NCBI GenBank assembly: GCA_009744235.1
Contig: WPHV01000003.1
Span: forward strand, 310,001-374,000
Length of the DNA: 64,000 nucleotides
Direction of reading: 5' to 3'
Source of the DNA: Gillisella vitis
GTDB lineage: Bacteria; Pseudomonadota; Alphaproteobacteria; Rhizobiales; Rhizobiaceae
Positions 8,746-17,801 of this stretch are shown here, piece by piece. Made by a program: the position numbers and the translations under genes. The notes under the pieces were generated by a model. It ran no database searches. It was not told the DNA's origin and was given only the letters and a program-made list of their open reading frames with translations. Within the stretch, counting starts at the first letter, position 1; the number at the start of each line of letters is the position of its first letter.

Positions 8746-9599
8746 TGCCATTGCTGCTTCGCCGCCGCTCAATCCAACTCCTGCTATTGCTTCTGCCGGG
8801 TGTCGGCTACCTGCTGTTCTTCTTCGGTCTGCCGCTGCTGTCGGCGCTGGTCGGCAGCTTCCGGCTGGAAGATGGAAGCTTTACACTGAGTTGGTATCAG
8901 CGGATCTTCACCCGGCCCTCCATGCTGCGCGGCTTGTCCACATCAATCTATTACGGTGTCATGCCGGTTTTCGTCTCGCTGGCGCTGTCTGTGCCGCTGG
9001 CGCTTCTGCTGCGCAAAAGTTTTCTTGGGCGCAAGCTGTTCGGCGGGTTTTACAAGCTGCCGATGGCCGTTCCGAGCATCATTGTCGGGCTGATGATCAT
9101 CGTCGTCTTCGAGCGTGGCGGCTTTTTCGACCGCCTGCTGGCACCGCTGGGCTTTACGCTGCCGAAAATGGTCCGCGACGATTGGGGTGCTGGCGTTATC
9201 ATGGCCAGTTCCTGGAAGCAGATCCCGTTCATGACGCTGATCATCACCAGCGCCTTTGCCGCCATTCCCGAGGATATCCGCTTTGCGGCCCGCACGCTTG
9301 GTGCATCCCGGCTTCGGACATTCCTGGCTGTGGACGTGCCGCTTGCCATGCCGGGCATTACCGCCGCCATTCTCCTGACCTTCATCGGCTCGATGGGCTC
9401 CTATGCCATTCCTGATATCGTCGGCCCGCCGACGGCGCGACCACTCTCTGTCCTAATGGTTCAGGAGTTCAAACAGGGACGGTTCGAGCAGGTCTATGCG
9501 ATGGGCATGGTCCTCAGCCTGTTCGCGGTCATCGTTCTCCTGACCTATTATGCTCTAACCAGCCGGATCGGTGCTGGCAATACGCGGGGGAAGGCATGA
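8745..9599 (+). CDS. ABC transporter permease (PotB-like)
   Basis: 284 aa with about six membrane segments. The inner-membrane permease (EAA) loop is visible near residue 190 (IRFAARTLGASRLRTFLAVDVPLAMPGI), which docks on the ATPase. The first segment is RSIQLLLLLLPGVGYLLFFFGLPLL. It forms a heterodimer with the next gene product, with which it overlaps by 4 nt (ATGA). Confidence 0.9.
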   Translation: MPLLLRRRSIQLLLLLLPGVGYLLFFFGLPLLSALVGSFRLEDGSFTLSWYQRIFTRPSMLRGLSTSIYYGVMPVFVSLALSVPLALLLRKSFLGRKLFGGFYKLPMAVPSIIVGLMIIVVFERGGFFDRLLAPLGFTLPKMVRDDWGAGVIMASSWKQIPFMTLIITSAFAAIPEDIRFAARTLGASRLRTFLAVDVPLAMPGITAAILLTFIGSMGSYAIPDIVGPPTARPLSVLMVQEFKQGRFEQVYAMGMVLSLFAVIVLLTYYALTSRIGAGNTRGKA

Positions 9600-10462
9600 T
9601 GGCTGTTCTTGAGCTCGATACCCCTGCCACAGCAAAACGCCGCATGTTCCGCCCCGAAGACCGCCTGCTGGTTTCCATCGGCCTGTTCGCCACACTCGCC
9701 CTGGCCATCGCCCTGCCGCTTGCCCTGATGTTTGTCTGGAGCATCGCCGATGGCTGGCAGCCGCCGCATGTGCTGCCGCAAGTCTATACGATCAGCCGCT
9801 GGGCCAGCGTGCTCAGCGATCAAGGCCTGATCCAGGCCATGGTCACCAGCCTCGCCATCGCCTTCACGGTCACGTTCGCAACGGCTGTCATCGCCTTGCC
9901 GACAGCCTGGGCCATGGCCCGCTTTCCCTTCCGGCTGAAACGGCTGGTGGAGATCTTCATTCTCGCGCCGGTCATCATTCCCGGCCTGGTGGTCGCGGTC
10001 GGCATCGGCCAAGTGTTCCTGGCGCTGGGCCTTGCCTATTCGGTGGCTGGCGTCATCATCGTCCAGATCGTCGGCACCTTGCCGCTGATGATCCGGCTGA
10101 TGACCGCAACGCTGGAGACCATTCCTGACGAATTGATCCATGCGGCCCGCTCGCTGGGTGCCGGAACAGTTGGCATTGTCGCGCATATCATCCTGCCGCT
10201 GGCCGTACCCGGCCTGCTGGCGGGCGGAATGATGTCGTTCATCGGCAGTTTCGAGGAATTCGACAAATCCTTCATCGTCGGCGCGCCTGTGGTCCAGACC
10301 CTGCCGATCAAGCTTTACATGTATCTCGACCCCTATTCGATGCAGCTACCGCTGGCTGCCATCGTTTCCTTCATCCTGCTTTTGCCAGCCCTCATCGTCT
10401 TCATCATCGCTGGTCGCATCCTGCGCGACGACCTGATGGCGGCAGGCATGGGCAAGATCTGA
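9596..10462 (+). CDS. ABC transporter permease (PotC-like)
   Basis: 288 aa with six predicted membrane segments and an EAA loop (DELIHAARSLGAGTVGIVAHIILPLAVPG) near residue 185. It is the second permease of the importer. It starts within the end of the upstream permease gene (ATGATGG) and is followed after 36 nt by the phosphodiesterase gene, so all five genes probably share one transcript. Confidence 0.9.
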   Translation: MMAVLELDTPATAKRRMFRPEDRLLVSIGLFATLALAIALPLALMFVWSIADGWQPPHVLPQVYTISRWASVLSDQGLIQAMVTSLAIAFTVTFATAVIALPTAWAMARFPFRLKRLVEIFILAPVIIPGLVVAVGIGQVFLALGLAYSVAGVIIVQIVGTLPLMIRLMTATLETIPDELIHAARSLGAGTVGIVAHIILPLAVPGLLAGGMMSFIGSFEEFDKSFIVGAPVVQTLPIKLYMYLDPYSMQLPLAAIVSFILLLPALIVFIIAGRILRDDLMAAGMGKI

Positions 10463-10498
10463 TTCCTTCCATAATCCTAACAGCCGAAAGTCTAACCC

Positions 10499-11380
10499 AT
10501 GCCTGTCCAGATATCCACGCTTGCGCACCAATCCCTGGTCACCCACCCCTGCTCGATTGCCGAAATGGCGTCGCGCACCAATCCCACCATTCTGACCATC
10601 GCCCATCGTGGCCTGTGGAAGAGCACGGCGGAAAATTCGCTGGCCTCAATACGGGAAGCAATTGCCCAAGGTGTGGATATGGTCGAAATCGACACCCAGG
10701 CCAGTGCCGATGGTCATCTCGTGGTTATTCACGATGCGACCCTGGACAGAACGACGACCGGCAGCCGCACGGTCAGCGATTTGCCGTTCGATGTCATCCG
10801 TCAGGCAAAGCTGCGCAGCGGCGCGGGCGGCCCTGAGGCTGATATAACCGAGGAATGCGTTCCGACACTTGAGGAAATTCTCGAAGAAGCCCGTGGTCGT
10901 ATTACCGTCAATATCGACACGAAATTCACCCGTGATCTGCCGCAGGTGATGGAGACGGTGCTGCGGATGAACATTGCCGATCAGGTTCTGGTCAAGACCG
11001 ACATCGATCTCGACGCGGACCATTTCGCCATTACCGATGCCGACTGGTTCGGAAAAATCCCGCATATGCCGATGTTTCCCGTTCGTCCTGGCCGGTTTAC
11101 CGAGGACCTGCGCCGCATCGAGAGCCTCAAGGCGCCGATGATCGAAGTGAAGTTCACGGATCTGGCCGATATCGCCGATGCGCGGGCCGAGCTGGATCGC
11201 CAGAACATCCGCGTCTGGATCAACACGCTCGACGTATCGCATTGCCTTGACTTCAACGACACCCGCGCCCTTGCCGATCCGGACGGTGTGTGGACCGTTT
11301 TGGCAGATGCAGGCGTCGGCGCCATCCAGACCGACGAGGTCGAAGCATTCAAGGCTTGGCTCCACGCCAGACAGGCGTAA
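10499..11380 (+). CDS. Glycerophosphodiester phosphodiesterase (UgpQ/GlpQ type)
   Basis: 293 aa with a TIM-barrel GDPD domain. Active-site elements are in order: AHRG followed by ENS near 35-50, the Ca/Mg ligands in VEIDTQ near 63, and the second catalytic His in IHDATLDRTT near 78. A C-terminal GDPD signature resembling VWTVLADAGVGAIQTDE closes the barrel. There is no signal peptide, so it acts in the cytoplasm, hydrolysing glycerophosphodiesters to sn-glycerol-3-phosphate and an alcohol. As last gene of an ABC importer operon it probably processes the imported substrate, as UgpQ does for Ugp. No strong ribosome-binding site supports ATG 10499; ATG 10565 (MASRTNP) is an alternative closer to the domain. 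A long hairpin follows. Confidence 0.88.
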   Translation: MPVQISTLAHQSLVTHPCSIAEMASRTNPTILTIAHRGLWKSTAENSLASIREAIAQGVDMVEIDTQASADGHLVVIHDATLDRTTTGSRTVSDLPFDVIRQAKLRSGAGGPEADITEECVPTLEEILEEARGRITVNIDTKFTRDLPQVMETVLRMNIADQVLVKTDIDLDADHFAITDADWFGKIPHMPMFPVRPGRFTEDLRRIESLKAPMIEVKFTDLADIADARAELDRQNIRVWINTLDVSHCLDFNDTRALADPDGVWTVLADAGVGAIQTDEVEAFKAWLHARQA

Positions 11381-11390
11381 GCATAAACGG

Positions 11391-11424
11391 AGACGCCGTG
11401 CATCCCTTCGGATGCACGGCGTCT
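11391..11424. terminator. Perfect 15-bp hairpin between convergent genes
   Basis: A perfect 15-bp inverted repeat with a CTTC tetraloop lies between the stop of the GDPD gene (+) and the stop of the phytase-like gene (-). It has no long T-run on either side, but its position and stability suit a bidirectional terminator or 3'-end stabiliser. Confidence 0.65.
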
Positions 11425-11449
11425 ATTAGCGAGTAGCCTTGATCGATAA

Positions 11450-12925
11450 TTACTTGGCAGTCATGCCCGGCAAGGTCACGCGGAACACCTGGAACATGGT
11501 ATCAACCTCAGCACCGCCTTCAGCCTTGTAGGCAGCACCGACCTGATAGCCATCCTGGGTCAGGAAGTCGTTGTCATTGGCGACGAACAGGAAATAGTCA
11601 TCCGGAGCGGCTGGATCGAGCGCCGATGCGACCGACATGGCTTCCCATTTTTCAGAGAGATTACTCTTGTCGTTTGGCGCGCCATTGTGCAGACCAAAGC
11701 GGGCGAGGTCCTTGTTGTCGTTGATGTCGATGAACGGCGTCACTGCTGCCACCTTCACAGAGGCATCCACCACGCCCTTCGGGGCAACCGGCTTCGCATC
11801 GTCAAACGCGCCATTGGCAATATCGGTAGCAGCAGACAGATCGACCAGGTCGATTTTGCGGTAAACCGAGGTATCGCCCTTCATGCTCTGGCCGTTATTG
11901 CTGTCACGCGCCAGCATCAGGAACGTCTTGTCCGACAGTGCCAGAATTTCGCTCTGAGCAGCAACGGCAACCTTGCCCTTGTTGTCGAAGGTCGGCAGCG
12001 GCACGACATATTCATGCACCAGCTTCAGATGATCCATATCGGCTGCATCATAGACGAGGGCGCGGGTATTCATCCGGGTGGAGCTGCTATCACCGCCATC
12101 CTGGCGGGTTGCAGATTGCAGCAGCGCAATCAGGAACTTACCATCCGGTGTCAGCGACATGCCTTCCAGGCCCTGGTTGTTCTGGCGACCGCTATCTGGG
12201 TCTTTCGGGTCTGGCTTCTTGCCGCCTTCGCCAACATTGTTGGACGAGAAGTTCAGCTCACCCTTGCGCATCGGCAGCAGAGCCTTTGGCGGCTGGGTGG
12301 CGGAGAGCAGTTTGCCCGCAGCCGAGAAGTGATAGATATAGGGACCGTATTCGTCGCTGATCATCATCGAGCCGTCCTTCAACAGAACGACGGCTTCCGG
12401 ATCGAGCGAGATCTTGCCCGTGGTCGCTTGCGGCAAGGCTGGCAATGTCTTGGTCGCGGCGCGAATGCCGGATTCAGGATCAAGACCGGTCAGGCTCTTG
12501 CCCTCGCCGTCCGTCAGCAGGATCGTATCGGCAAGCTTTGCGTCAAAGCCCTTCTGCTGCTTGTCGGCTGGCAAAGTGGTTCCTGCCGGTGCTGGCGCAA
12601 GGGTAAAATCAATCTTGTTGATGCGGGTATTGTAATCCGTCGTGCCTTCGACATTGTAGCCACGATCCGGCAGGAGCCAAAGCGAACCGGAATAGGTCTC
12701 GCCCTGCTTTTTCCATTGCGTCAGATCGACCGCCATGCCGGAACCGGAGCCGAAGGTTTCCTTGAACTTGTCGCGCTCGTTGGCCGGAATGCGGCCGATG
12801 GCGACAAGTCCCTTGTTGGCGATTGTCACCCCATTGGCGCTGACCGTTCCTTCCGCCAGAACGACACCAACTGAGGAAACCAGAACAGTTGCAGCCAGAA
12901 GCAATGCCTTGCGTGAAAATACCAT
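11450..12925 (-). CDS. Secreted phytase-like / esterase-like beta-propeller protein
   Basis: About 491 aa from ATG 12925 (AAAGGA 8 nt before it); the frame extends to 12946. A signal peptide (FSRKALLLAATVLVSSVGVVLA) leads to a periplasmic or secreted protein. The mature part matches the 'esterase-like activity of phytase' family, with WLLPDRGYNVEG near 90, SDEYGPYIYHF near 210 and NNQGLEGMSLTPDGKFL near 265. These proteins are beta-propellers related to 3-phytase; enzymatic activity is not assured. The neighbouring GDPD gene hints at organophosphate use, but the two genes are convergent. Confidence 0.82.
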   Translation of the reverse strand: MVFSRKALLLAATVLVSSVGVVLAEGTVSANGVTIANKGLVAIGRIPANERDKFKETFGSGSGMAVDLTQWKKQGETYSGSLWLLPDRGYNVEGTTDYNTRINKIDFTLAPAPAGTTLPADKQQKGFDAKLADTILLTDGEGKSLTGLDPESGIRAATKTLPALPQATTGKISLDPEAVVLLKDGSMMISDEYGPYIYHFSAAGKLLSATQPPKALLPMRKGELNFSSNNVGEGGKKPDPKDPDSGRQNNQGLEGMSLTPDGKFLIALLQSATRQDGGDSSSTRMNTRALVYDAADMDHLKLVHEYVVPLPTFDNKGKVAVAAQSEILALSDKTFLMLARDSNNGQSMKGDTSVYRKIDLVDLSAATDIANGAFDDAKPVAPKGVVDASVKVAAVTPFIDINDNKDLARFGLHNGAPNDKSNLSEKWEAMSVASALDPAAPDDYFLFVANDNDFLTQDGYQVGAAYKAEGGAEVDTMFQVFRVTLPGMTAK

Positions 12926-13105
12926 GATCCCGATCCTTTGCATCAACCGGGGCAGCGCTCAGCCTTGATGGGATACGGAATTGTCTGCCGTATCACTGCT
13001 CCCCCATCAGGGCCATTAGAAGCTTCCCGTGACAGGATCGTGACAAGGTCATACAGGAAACGGGCATTCTGCCGAAAGCCTACAGCCCCTTTTTCCCGCT
13101 GCAAC

Positions 13106-13786
13106 TTACAAGACGGGCGGCATGGCAATTGTGCCAGAGCCCGGCTTCCACTCTGGCATCACCAATCCACCGGAAATCAGCAGCTTGGCGCCCTCCTCCG
13201 GCGTCATATCCAACAGTTTCAGACGGCTGCGCGGCACGAACATCAGGAAACCCGCCGTCGGAACCGGGGTCGGCGGCATGAAGACGGCAATCATCTCCTC
13301 GCCCTCCTCATTCAGCCGGGCCGCGATTTCGCCAGTGACTTCAGTGGCAACAAACACCATGGCCCAGGTGCCTGGTGCCGGGAACTCGATCAGCCCGACC
13401 TTTTTGAAGGAGCTGGATTGTTCCTTCAGCACCGTTTCAAAAATCTGCTTCAGGCTTTTGTAAAGGGTGCGAACCAGCGGCATCCGGCTGAGGATCGATT
13501 CCCCGAAATTGACGACGGAGCGCCCGACAAGATTGCGCCCCAGAAAACCGATCATGGTGATGCCGACCACCGCGATCACCAGGCCGGTGCCGGGAATGGC
13601 GATATTGAAGTAATATTCCGGATTGTAGCGCTGCGGAATATAGGGCGTCACCCAGCTGTCGGCCCAATCGATGAAGGTGAAGGTCAGCCAGACGGTGATC
13701 GCCAAAGGCGCACAAATAATCATGCCGGTCAGGAAATTGGTCCTTAGCCGGCTTGCAAAAGAAATTCGTTCTGGTTTATCCGACAT
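13106..13786 (-). CDS. DUF502 membrane protein
   Basis: About 226 aa from ATG 13786 (MSDKPERISF...), the usual length for DUF502; the frame extends to 13918 without family similarity. Two hydrophobic segments occur near the N-terminus (FLTGMIICAPLAITVWLTFTFIDW and IAIPGTGLVIAVVGITMIGFLG), followed by a conserved soluble domain with PLVRTLYKSLKQIFETVLK and a VPTTP-like PTPVPTAGF segment. The function of the family is not established. Plant and bacterial relatives are called COV1-like. It lies just downstream of glmS on the same strand. Confidence 0.85.
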   Translation of the reverse strand: MSDKPERISFASRLRTNFLTGMIICAPLAITVWLTFTFIDWADSWVTPYIPQRYNPEYYFNIAIPGTGLVIAVVGITMIGFLGRNLVGRSVVNFGESILSRMPLVRTLYKSLKQIFETVLKEQSSSFKKVGLIEFPAPGTWAMVFVATEVTGEIAARLNEEGEEMIAVFMPPTPVPTAGFLMFVPRSRLKLLDMTPEEGAKLLISGGLVMPEWKPGSGTIAMPPVL

Positions 13787-13914
13787 ATGATCCGATTTTT
13801 CATGAAATGGCCTGCTTCGCCGTACGCCGAACAAGGATGGCCCACAGCGACGCAGTATGGCCAAAGTGTGCGGCACCTTGCCCGCCAAGACAAGGTGCGC
13901 AGGCGATAAATCGA

Positions 13915-15741
13915 TCACTCAACCGTGACGGATTTCGCCAGATTGCGCGGCTGATCGACATCCGTCCCCATGAACACCGCCGTATGATAGGCGAGCAACT
14001 GGATCGGCAGTGAAAACACCATGGGCGCGATGATTTCCGCCACATCGGGCAGAACGATGGTCGCCATGGTTTCCAGCCTGGAGGATGCAGCGCCCTTCTC
14101 ATCAGTGATGAAAATAATCCTGCCGCCGCGCGCCGCCACTTCCTGCATGTTGGAGACGGTCTTTTCAAAGAACCGGTCATGCGGAGCGATGACGATAACA
14201 GGCATGTTTTCATCGATCAGTGCAATCGGCCCATGCTTCAGCTCACCTGCGGCATAGCCTTCGGCATGGATATAGGAAATTTCCTTGAGCTTCAGCGCCC
14301 CTTCCAAGGCCAGCGGATAGCTGGTGCCGCGACCGAGATAGAGCACGTCCTTAAATTTAGACAGGTCCCGAGAAAGGCTTTCCATCTGCGGCTGGATCAG
14401 GTTGACCACCCGGCTCATGATGCGCGGCAGTTCGGACAGATGCCGCACCATCTCCTTTTCTTCCTGTTCACCGATCAGGCCCCGCGCCTTACCGGCAGCT
14501 ATCGCCAGCGATGCCATGACGGCGAGCTGGCAGGTGAAGGCCTTGGTGGAGGCAACGCCGATCTCCGGCCCGGCCAAAATTGGAAAGACCGCATCGGCCT
14601 CGCGGGCAATGGTCGATTCCTGCACATTGACGACCGCGCCGATTTTCAGCCCCGCCTCCTTGCAATAGCGCAGCGAGGCCAGCGTATCGGCGGTTTCGCC
14701 CGATTGCGAAATGAACAGCGCTGCCTGATCCGGCGACAGCGGCATTTCCCGGTAGCGAAATTCGGATGCGACATCGATTTCGACAGGCAGCCGGGCATAG
14801 CGCTCGAACCAGTATTTGCCGATCAGACCCGCCAGATAGGCCGTACCGCAGGCCGAAATCGCCAGCCCGCGCAGGCGGGCAAAATCCAGGCCGATCACGT
14901 CGCTCTTCACCGTATGGGCGGCCAGATCGACATAATGCGCCAGCGCGTGGGAGATCACCTCCGGCTGTTCATAGATTTCCTTCTCCATGAAATGGCGATG
15001 ATTGCCCTTATCGACCAGATAGGCGCTGCCCTGGGAGGTCTGCTTGATACGCTTGACCGGCTTGCCAGCGAAATCCATGATCTGGGCGGTGCGGTGGCCG
15101 ATCACAGCGAAATCCCCATCGACCAGATAGGTGATCTGGTTGGTGAAAGGCGACAGGGCAATGGCGTCAGAGCCCAGGAACATTTCGCCTTTGCCATGGC
15201 CGATGGCCAGCGGCGGCCCAAAACGAGCGGCGAAAAGCTGGGTCGGATCATCGGAAAACATCACCACCAGCGCATAGGCGCCGGTAATCCGGTTCAGCAT
15301 CGCCAGCATCGCGGCTTTATGATCCAGCCCCTGACAGCGGAAGCGGGCAAGAAGCTGGGCGACGACTTCTGTGTCGGTCTGGCTGGTGAACGTAGCGCCA
15401 TCAGCGACAAGCTCGTCGCGCAGCTCGGAGAAATTCTCGATAATGCCGTTGTGAACGACCGCGACGCCTTCGACGAAATGCGGATGGGCATTGGCTTCAT
15501 TCGGCACGCCGTGCGTGGCCCAGCGAGTATGGGCAATGCCGATCAAGCCTGGAAGCGGCTGTTGTGCCAGCTTGGTTTCCAGATTGAACAGCTTGCCCTC
15601 GGCGCGGCGGCGATCCATCACGCCATGATCGAGCGTCGCAACGCCTGCCGAATCATACCCCCGATATTCCAGCCGCTTCAGGGCATCCACCAAGCGTTCC
15701 GAAACCGGCCGATCACCGACAATTCCGACAATACCGCACAT
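13915..15741 (-). CDS. glmS: Glutamine--fructose-6-phosphate aminotransferase GlmS
   Basis: 608 aa from the ATG that exposes the catalytic Cys (MCGIVG) after Met removal; the upstream extension of the frame has no family match. The N-terminal glutaminase domain (1-240) contains HTRWATHG and HNGIIEN. Two SIS isomerase domains follow (about 285-608) with SQSGETADT, ACGTAYL and the C-terminal RNLAKSVTVE. It makes glucosamine-6-phosphate from fructose-6-phosphate and glutamine, the first step towards UDP-GlcNAc. It lies downstream of glmU on the same strand, 171 nt apart. I looked for a glmS ribozyme in the leader and saw none, as expected outside Firmicutes. Confidence 0.96.
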   Translation of the reverse strand: MCGIVGIVGDRPVSERLVDALKRLEYRGYDSAGVATLDHGVMDRRRAEGKLFNLETKLAQQPLPGLIGIAHTRWATHGVPNEANAHPHFVEGVAVVHNGIIENFSELRDELVADGATFTSQTDTEVVAQLLARFRCQGLDHKAAMLAMLNRITGAYALVVMFSDDPTQLFAARFGPPLAIGHGKGEMFLGSDAIALSPFTNQITYLVDGDFAVIGHRTAQIMDFAGKPVKRIKQTSQGSAYLVDKGNHRHFMEKEIYEQPEVISHALAHYVDLAAHTVKSDVIGLDFARLRGLAISACGTAYLAGLIGKYWFERYARLPVEIDVASEFRYREMPLSPDQAALFISQSGETADTLASLRYCKEAGLKIGAVVNVQESTIAREADAVFPILAGPEIGVASTKAFTCQLAVMASLAIAAGKARGLIGEQEEKEMVRHLSELPRIMSRVVNLIQPQMESLSRDLSKFKDVLYLGRGTSYPLALEGALKLKEISYIHAEGYAAGELKHGPIALIDENMPVIVIAPHDRFFEKTVSNMQEVAARGGRIIFITDEKGAASSRLETMATIVLPDVAEIIAPMVFSLPIQLLAYHTAVFMGTDVDQPRNLAKSVTVE

Positions 15742-15878
15742 GCAATTCTCCTTCTCGCGCTCACGCGAGGTCAGTCCTACCAATTCCGGAGGATTTCTCA
15801 ATTCCAGGGATGGTCAATTTGGATATCGTGACGTTACGAAAATATCCGTGATCAGGAACCGGATTTTTTCATGGCCAC

Positions 15879-15936
15879 TTTTGTTTTACGCATTTCCGGA
15901 CGGAAAACCGCTTCACACTTTTCCTGAAAATGCTTT
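15879..15936. repeat. Rhizobial intergenic mosaic-type repeat, copy 1
   Basis: This segment shares its core (TTTTGTTTT, ACGCATTTCCGG, ACGGAAAACCG) with 33741-33790 and, more loosely, with 40771-40834. The core is itself partly palindromic (TTTCCGG ACGGAAAA). Such elements recur between genes in Rhizobiaceae (RIME-like). This copy runs into the 3' end of glmU and supplies its last seven sense codons and stop. Confidence 0.7.
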
Positions 15937-17271
15937 GATCGCCATATTCCGCTCGCGGATGACTTTTGCCCGCTCCGGTTTGATTTCCTGGCGCGCCCGG
16001 CCAAGCGCCAGAGCATCGGCAGGCACATCATCCGTAATCACGCTGCCAGAGGCGATCAACGCGCCATCGCCAATCGTGACCGGGGCGACCAGGGCGCTGT
16101 TGGAGCCGATAAAGGCATTCGCGCCAATCCGGGTCTCATGCTTGTTCACCCCATCGTAATTGCAGGTGATGGTGCCCGCGCCAATGTTGGTTTCCGCGCC
16201 AATAAAGGCATCGCCGATATAGGTGAGATGGTTGATCTTGGCACCTGCGCCGATCTCGGCCTTCTTCACCTCGCAGAAATTGCCGACCTTGGAGCCCTCG
16301 CCAAGATTGGCGCCAGGCCGCAGCCGCGCAAACGGGCCGACTGTCGCACCAGACGCCACATGCGCACCTTCCAGATGCGAAAAGGCATGGATCACAGCGC
16401 CGCTTTCCACCGTCACGCCGGGGCCGAACACCACATTCGGTTCGATCAGCACATCCTGGCCCAATACCGTATCATGAGCCAGAAACACGGTTTCCGGGGC
16501 GATCATCGAAACACCGGACAGCATAATCTCGTGACGTCGGCGCTCCTGCCAGAGCTTTTCGATCACCGCCAGTTCGGCGCGATTGTTGCAGCCGGCAAGC
16601 TCGGCTTCCGGCGCATCGACCGCAACCGCCTTGCCGCCCAGAGACCTGATGATTTCGACCAGATCGGTCAGGTAATATTCACCCTTGGCATTGGCATTGC
16701 CAATCCGCCCCAGAAGGTCCAGTGCCTTCGCACCATTGATCGCCATCAAGCCACTATTGCACCAGGTCACCTTGCGCTCTTCGTCGCTGGCATCCTTTTC
16801 TTCGCGGATAGCGACCAATTCACCATCCTCGACCAGAAGACGGCCATAGCCGGTCGGCTTTTCCGTGTGAAAGCCGATCACCGCAATGTCATTGCCGTCA
16901 GCCAAAGCCGCACGCGCCGCCAGCAGCGGACCTGGCGTAATCAGCGGCGCATCGCCATAGGCAACCAGAATATCGTCATAGCCTCGGGCAAGTGCCTCGC
17001 GCGCTGTCAAAACGGCATGGCCGGTGCCAAGCCGCTCGGTTTGCTCGAAGGCGGTAACGGACAGGCCTTTAACGCTGGCGGCTTTTGTCACCTTATCGGC
17101 ATCACGTCCGACGACCAGCGCCACATCGGTAATATCGCTGGCGGCAATCGTCTGCATCACATGGGCAATCATCGGCAGGCCCGCCACCGGATGCAGCACC
17201 TTGGACATCGCGGATTTCATCCGCGTGCTATCGCCTGCGGCGAGAATGACGGCAAGACAGGTGCGGCTCAT
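15913..17271 (-). CDS. glmU: Bifunctional UDP-N-acetylglucosamine pyrophosphorylase / glucosamine-1-phosphate acetyltransferase GlmU
   Basis: 452 aa, starting at ATG 17271 behind GGAG. The N-terminal uridyltransferase domain (1-225) begins [16 protein letters not shown] with the nucleotide-binding loop and continues with VAYGDAPLI. The C-terminal half is a left-handed beta-helix acetyltransferase (about 250-435), with the active-site stretch [15 protein letters not shown] and [10 protein letters not shown]. It completes UDP-GlcNAc synthesis after GlmS, for peptidoglycan and lipid A. The final residues KAFSGKV are encoded by the intergenic repeat at 15879-15936, so the original C-terminus has probably been replaced by read-through into that element. 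Confidence 0.95.
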   Translation of the reverse strand: MSRTCLAVILAAGDSTRMKSAMSKVLHPVAGLPMIAHVMQTIAASDITDVALVVGRDADKVTKAASVKGLSVTAFEQTERLGTGHAVLTAREALARGYDDILVAYGDAPLITPGPLLAARAALADGNDIAVIGFHTEKPTGYGRLLVEDGELVAIREEKDASDEERKVTWCNSGLMAINGAKALDLLGRIGNANAKGEYYLTDLVEIIRSLGGKAVAVDAPEAELAGCNNRAELAVIEKLWQERRRHEIMLSGVSMIAPETVFLAHDTVLGQDVLIEPNVVFGPGVTVESGAVIHAFSHLEGAHVASGATVGPFARLRPGANLGEGSKVGNFCEVKKAEIGAGAKINHLTYIGDAFIGAETNIGAGTITCNYDGVNKHETRIGANAFIGSNSALVAPVTIGDGALIASGSVITDDVPADALALGRARQEIKPERAKVIRERNMAIKAFSGKV

Positions 17272-17367
17272 CAGGTATCTCCAGCCAGTATAGGGTCCAG
17301 CATGCACGGCAATACGACCGGCGAACGCTGTTTACCAGCTTGAATGAAAACTACAAATGGAGAAATA

Positions 17368-17718
17368 TCAGCCGTCTTCGCTACCGGCCGACGAATGGAC
17401 GGAACGATAGGCTGCCAGCAGCTCTTCGACAGAGATCCCATCGATGGTGGCTCCAATCATCCGGCAGCCGACGATTTGCAGACCGGAGAGATTGGCGTCG
17501 TGAATTTGCGCACCGGACAAGTTCACATCATTGACCCGCAGACCCGAGAGATTGGCATTATCGATCTGCCAGCCGGACAAATCGCCGTCGGTGAAGCGGG
17601 CACCGGAGACGTTGACCTGCTGAAAATGGCTGCCCGAAAGATTGGCATCTTGAAACTCCGATCCAGACAGATCGCAATCCTTCACATCCAACCGTTCCGT
17701 CACGCCATGAAGCTGCAT
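17368..17718 (-). CDS. Pentapeptide-repeat protein
   Basis: About 116 aa from ATG 17718 (AAGGA 9 nt upstream); the frame extends to 17772 without repeats. From about residue 12 to 90 it is built of about 15 consecutive pentapeptides, strictly alternating (A/V)NLSG-type units with more variable ones (for example CDLSG, SEFQD, ANLSG, SHFQQ). This predicts a right-handed quadrilateral beta-helix of nearly four coils. A short helical tail (SVEELLAAYRSV) could mediate dimerisation. There is no signal peptide. Known relatives range from gyrase-protecting Qnr-like proteins to proteins of unknown role, and this one is short; its function is unknown. It follows the BMP-family operon but is separated from it by a strong terminator. 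Confidence 0.85.
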   Translation of the reverse strand: MQLHGVTERLDVKDCDLSGSEFQDANLSGSHFQQVNVSGARFTDGDLSGWQIDNANLSGLRVNDVNLSGAQIHDANLSGLQIVGCRMIGATIDGISVEELLAAYRSVHSSAGSEDG

Positions 17719-17737
17719 GTCTTGATATCCTTGTTCG

Positions 17738-17769
17738 CAAAAAAGCCGCCCGGCCTTGACCGAGCGGCT
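17738..17769 (-). terminator. Rho-independent terminator of the BMP-family ABC operon
   Basis: On the minus strand, AGCCGCTCGG and CCGGGCGGCT form a 10-bp stem (one G-U pair) with a 6-nt loop, followed by six T. It lies about 30 nt after the stop of the binding-protein gene. Confidence 0.88.
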
Positions 17770-17801
17770 CAATTTAACTGGATCGGACCTTCAGGCCAAG
17801 C

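Noticed and set aside
14179..15831. 550-codon open frame on the plus strand opposite glmS
   Set aside because: It lies fully antisense to glmS, its translation has no recognisable domain and a composition typical of frames opposite GC-rich genes.
15742..15912. glmS ribozyme or sRNA-controlled leader between glmU and glmS
   Set aside because: No ribozyme core or conserved structure is apparent; most of the gap is the mosaic repeat and a plain leader.
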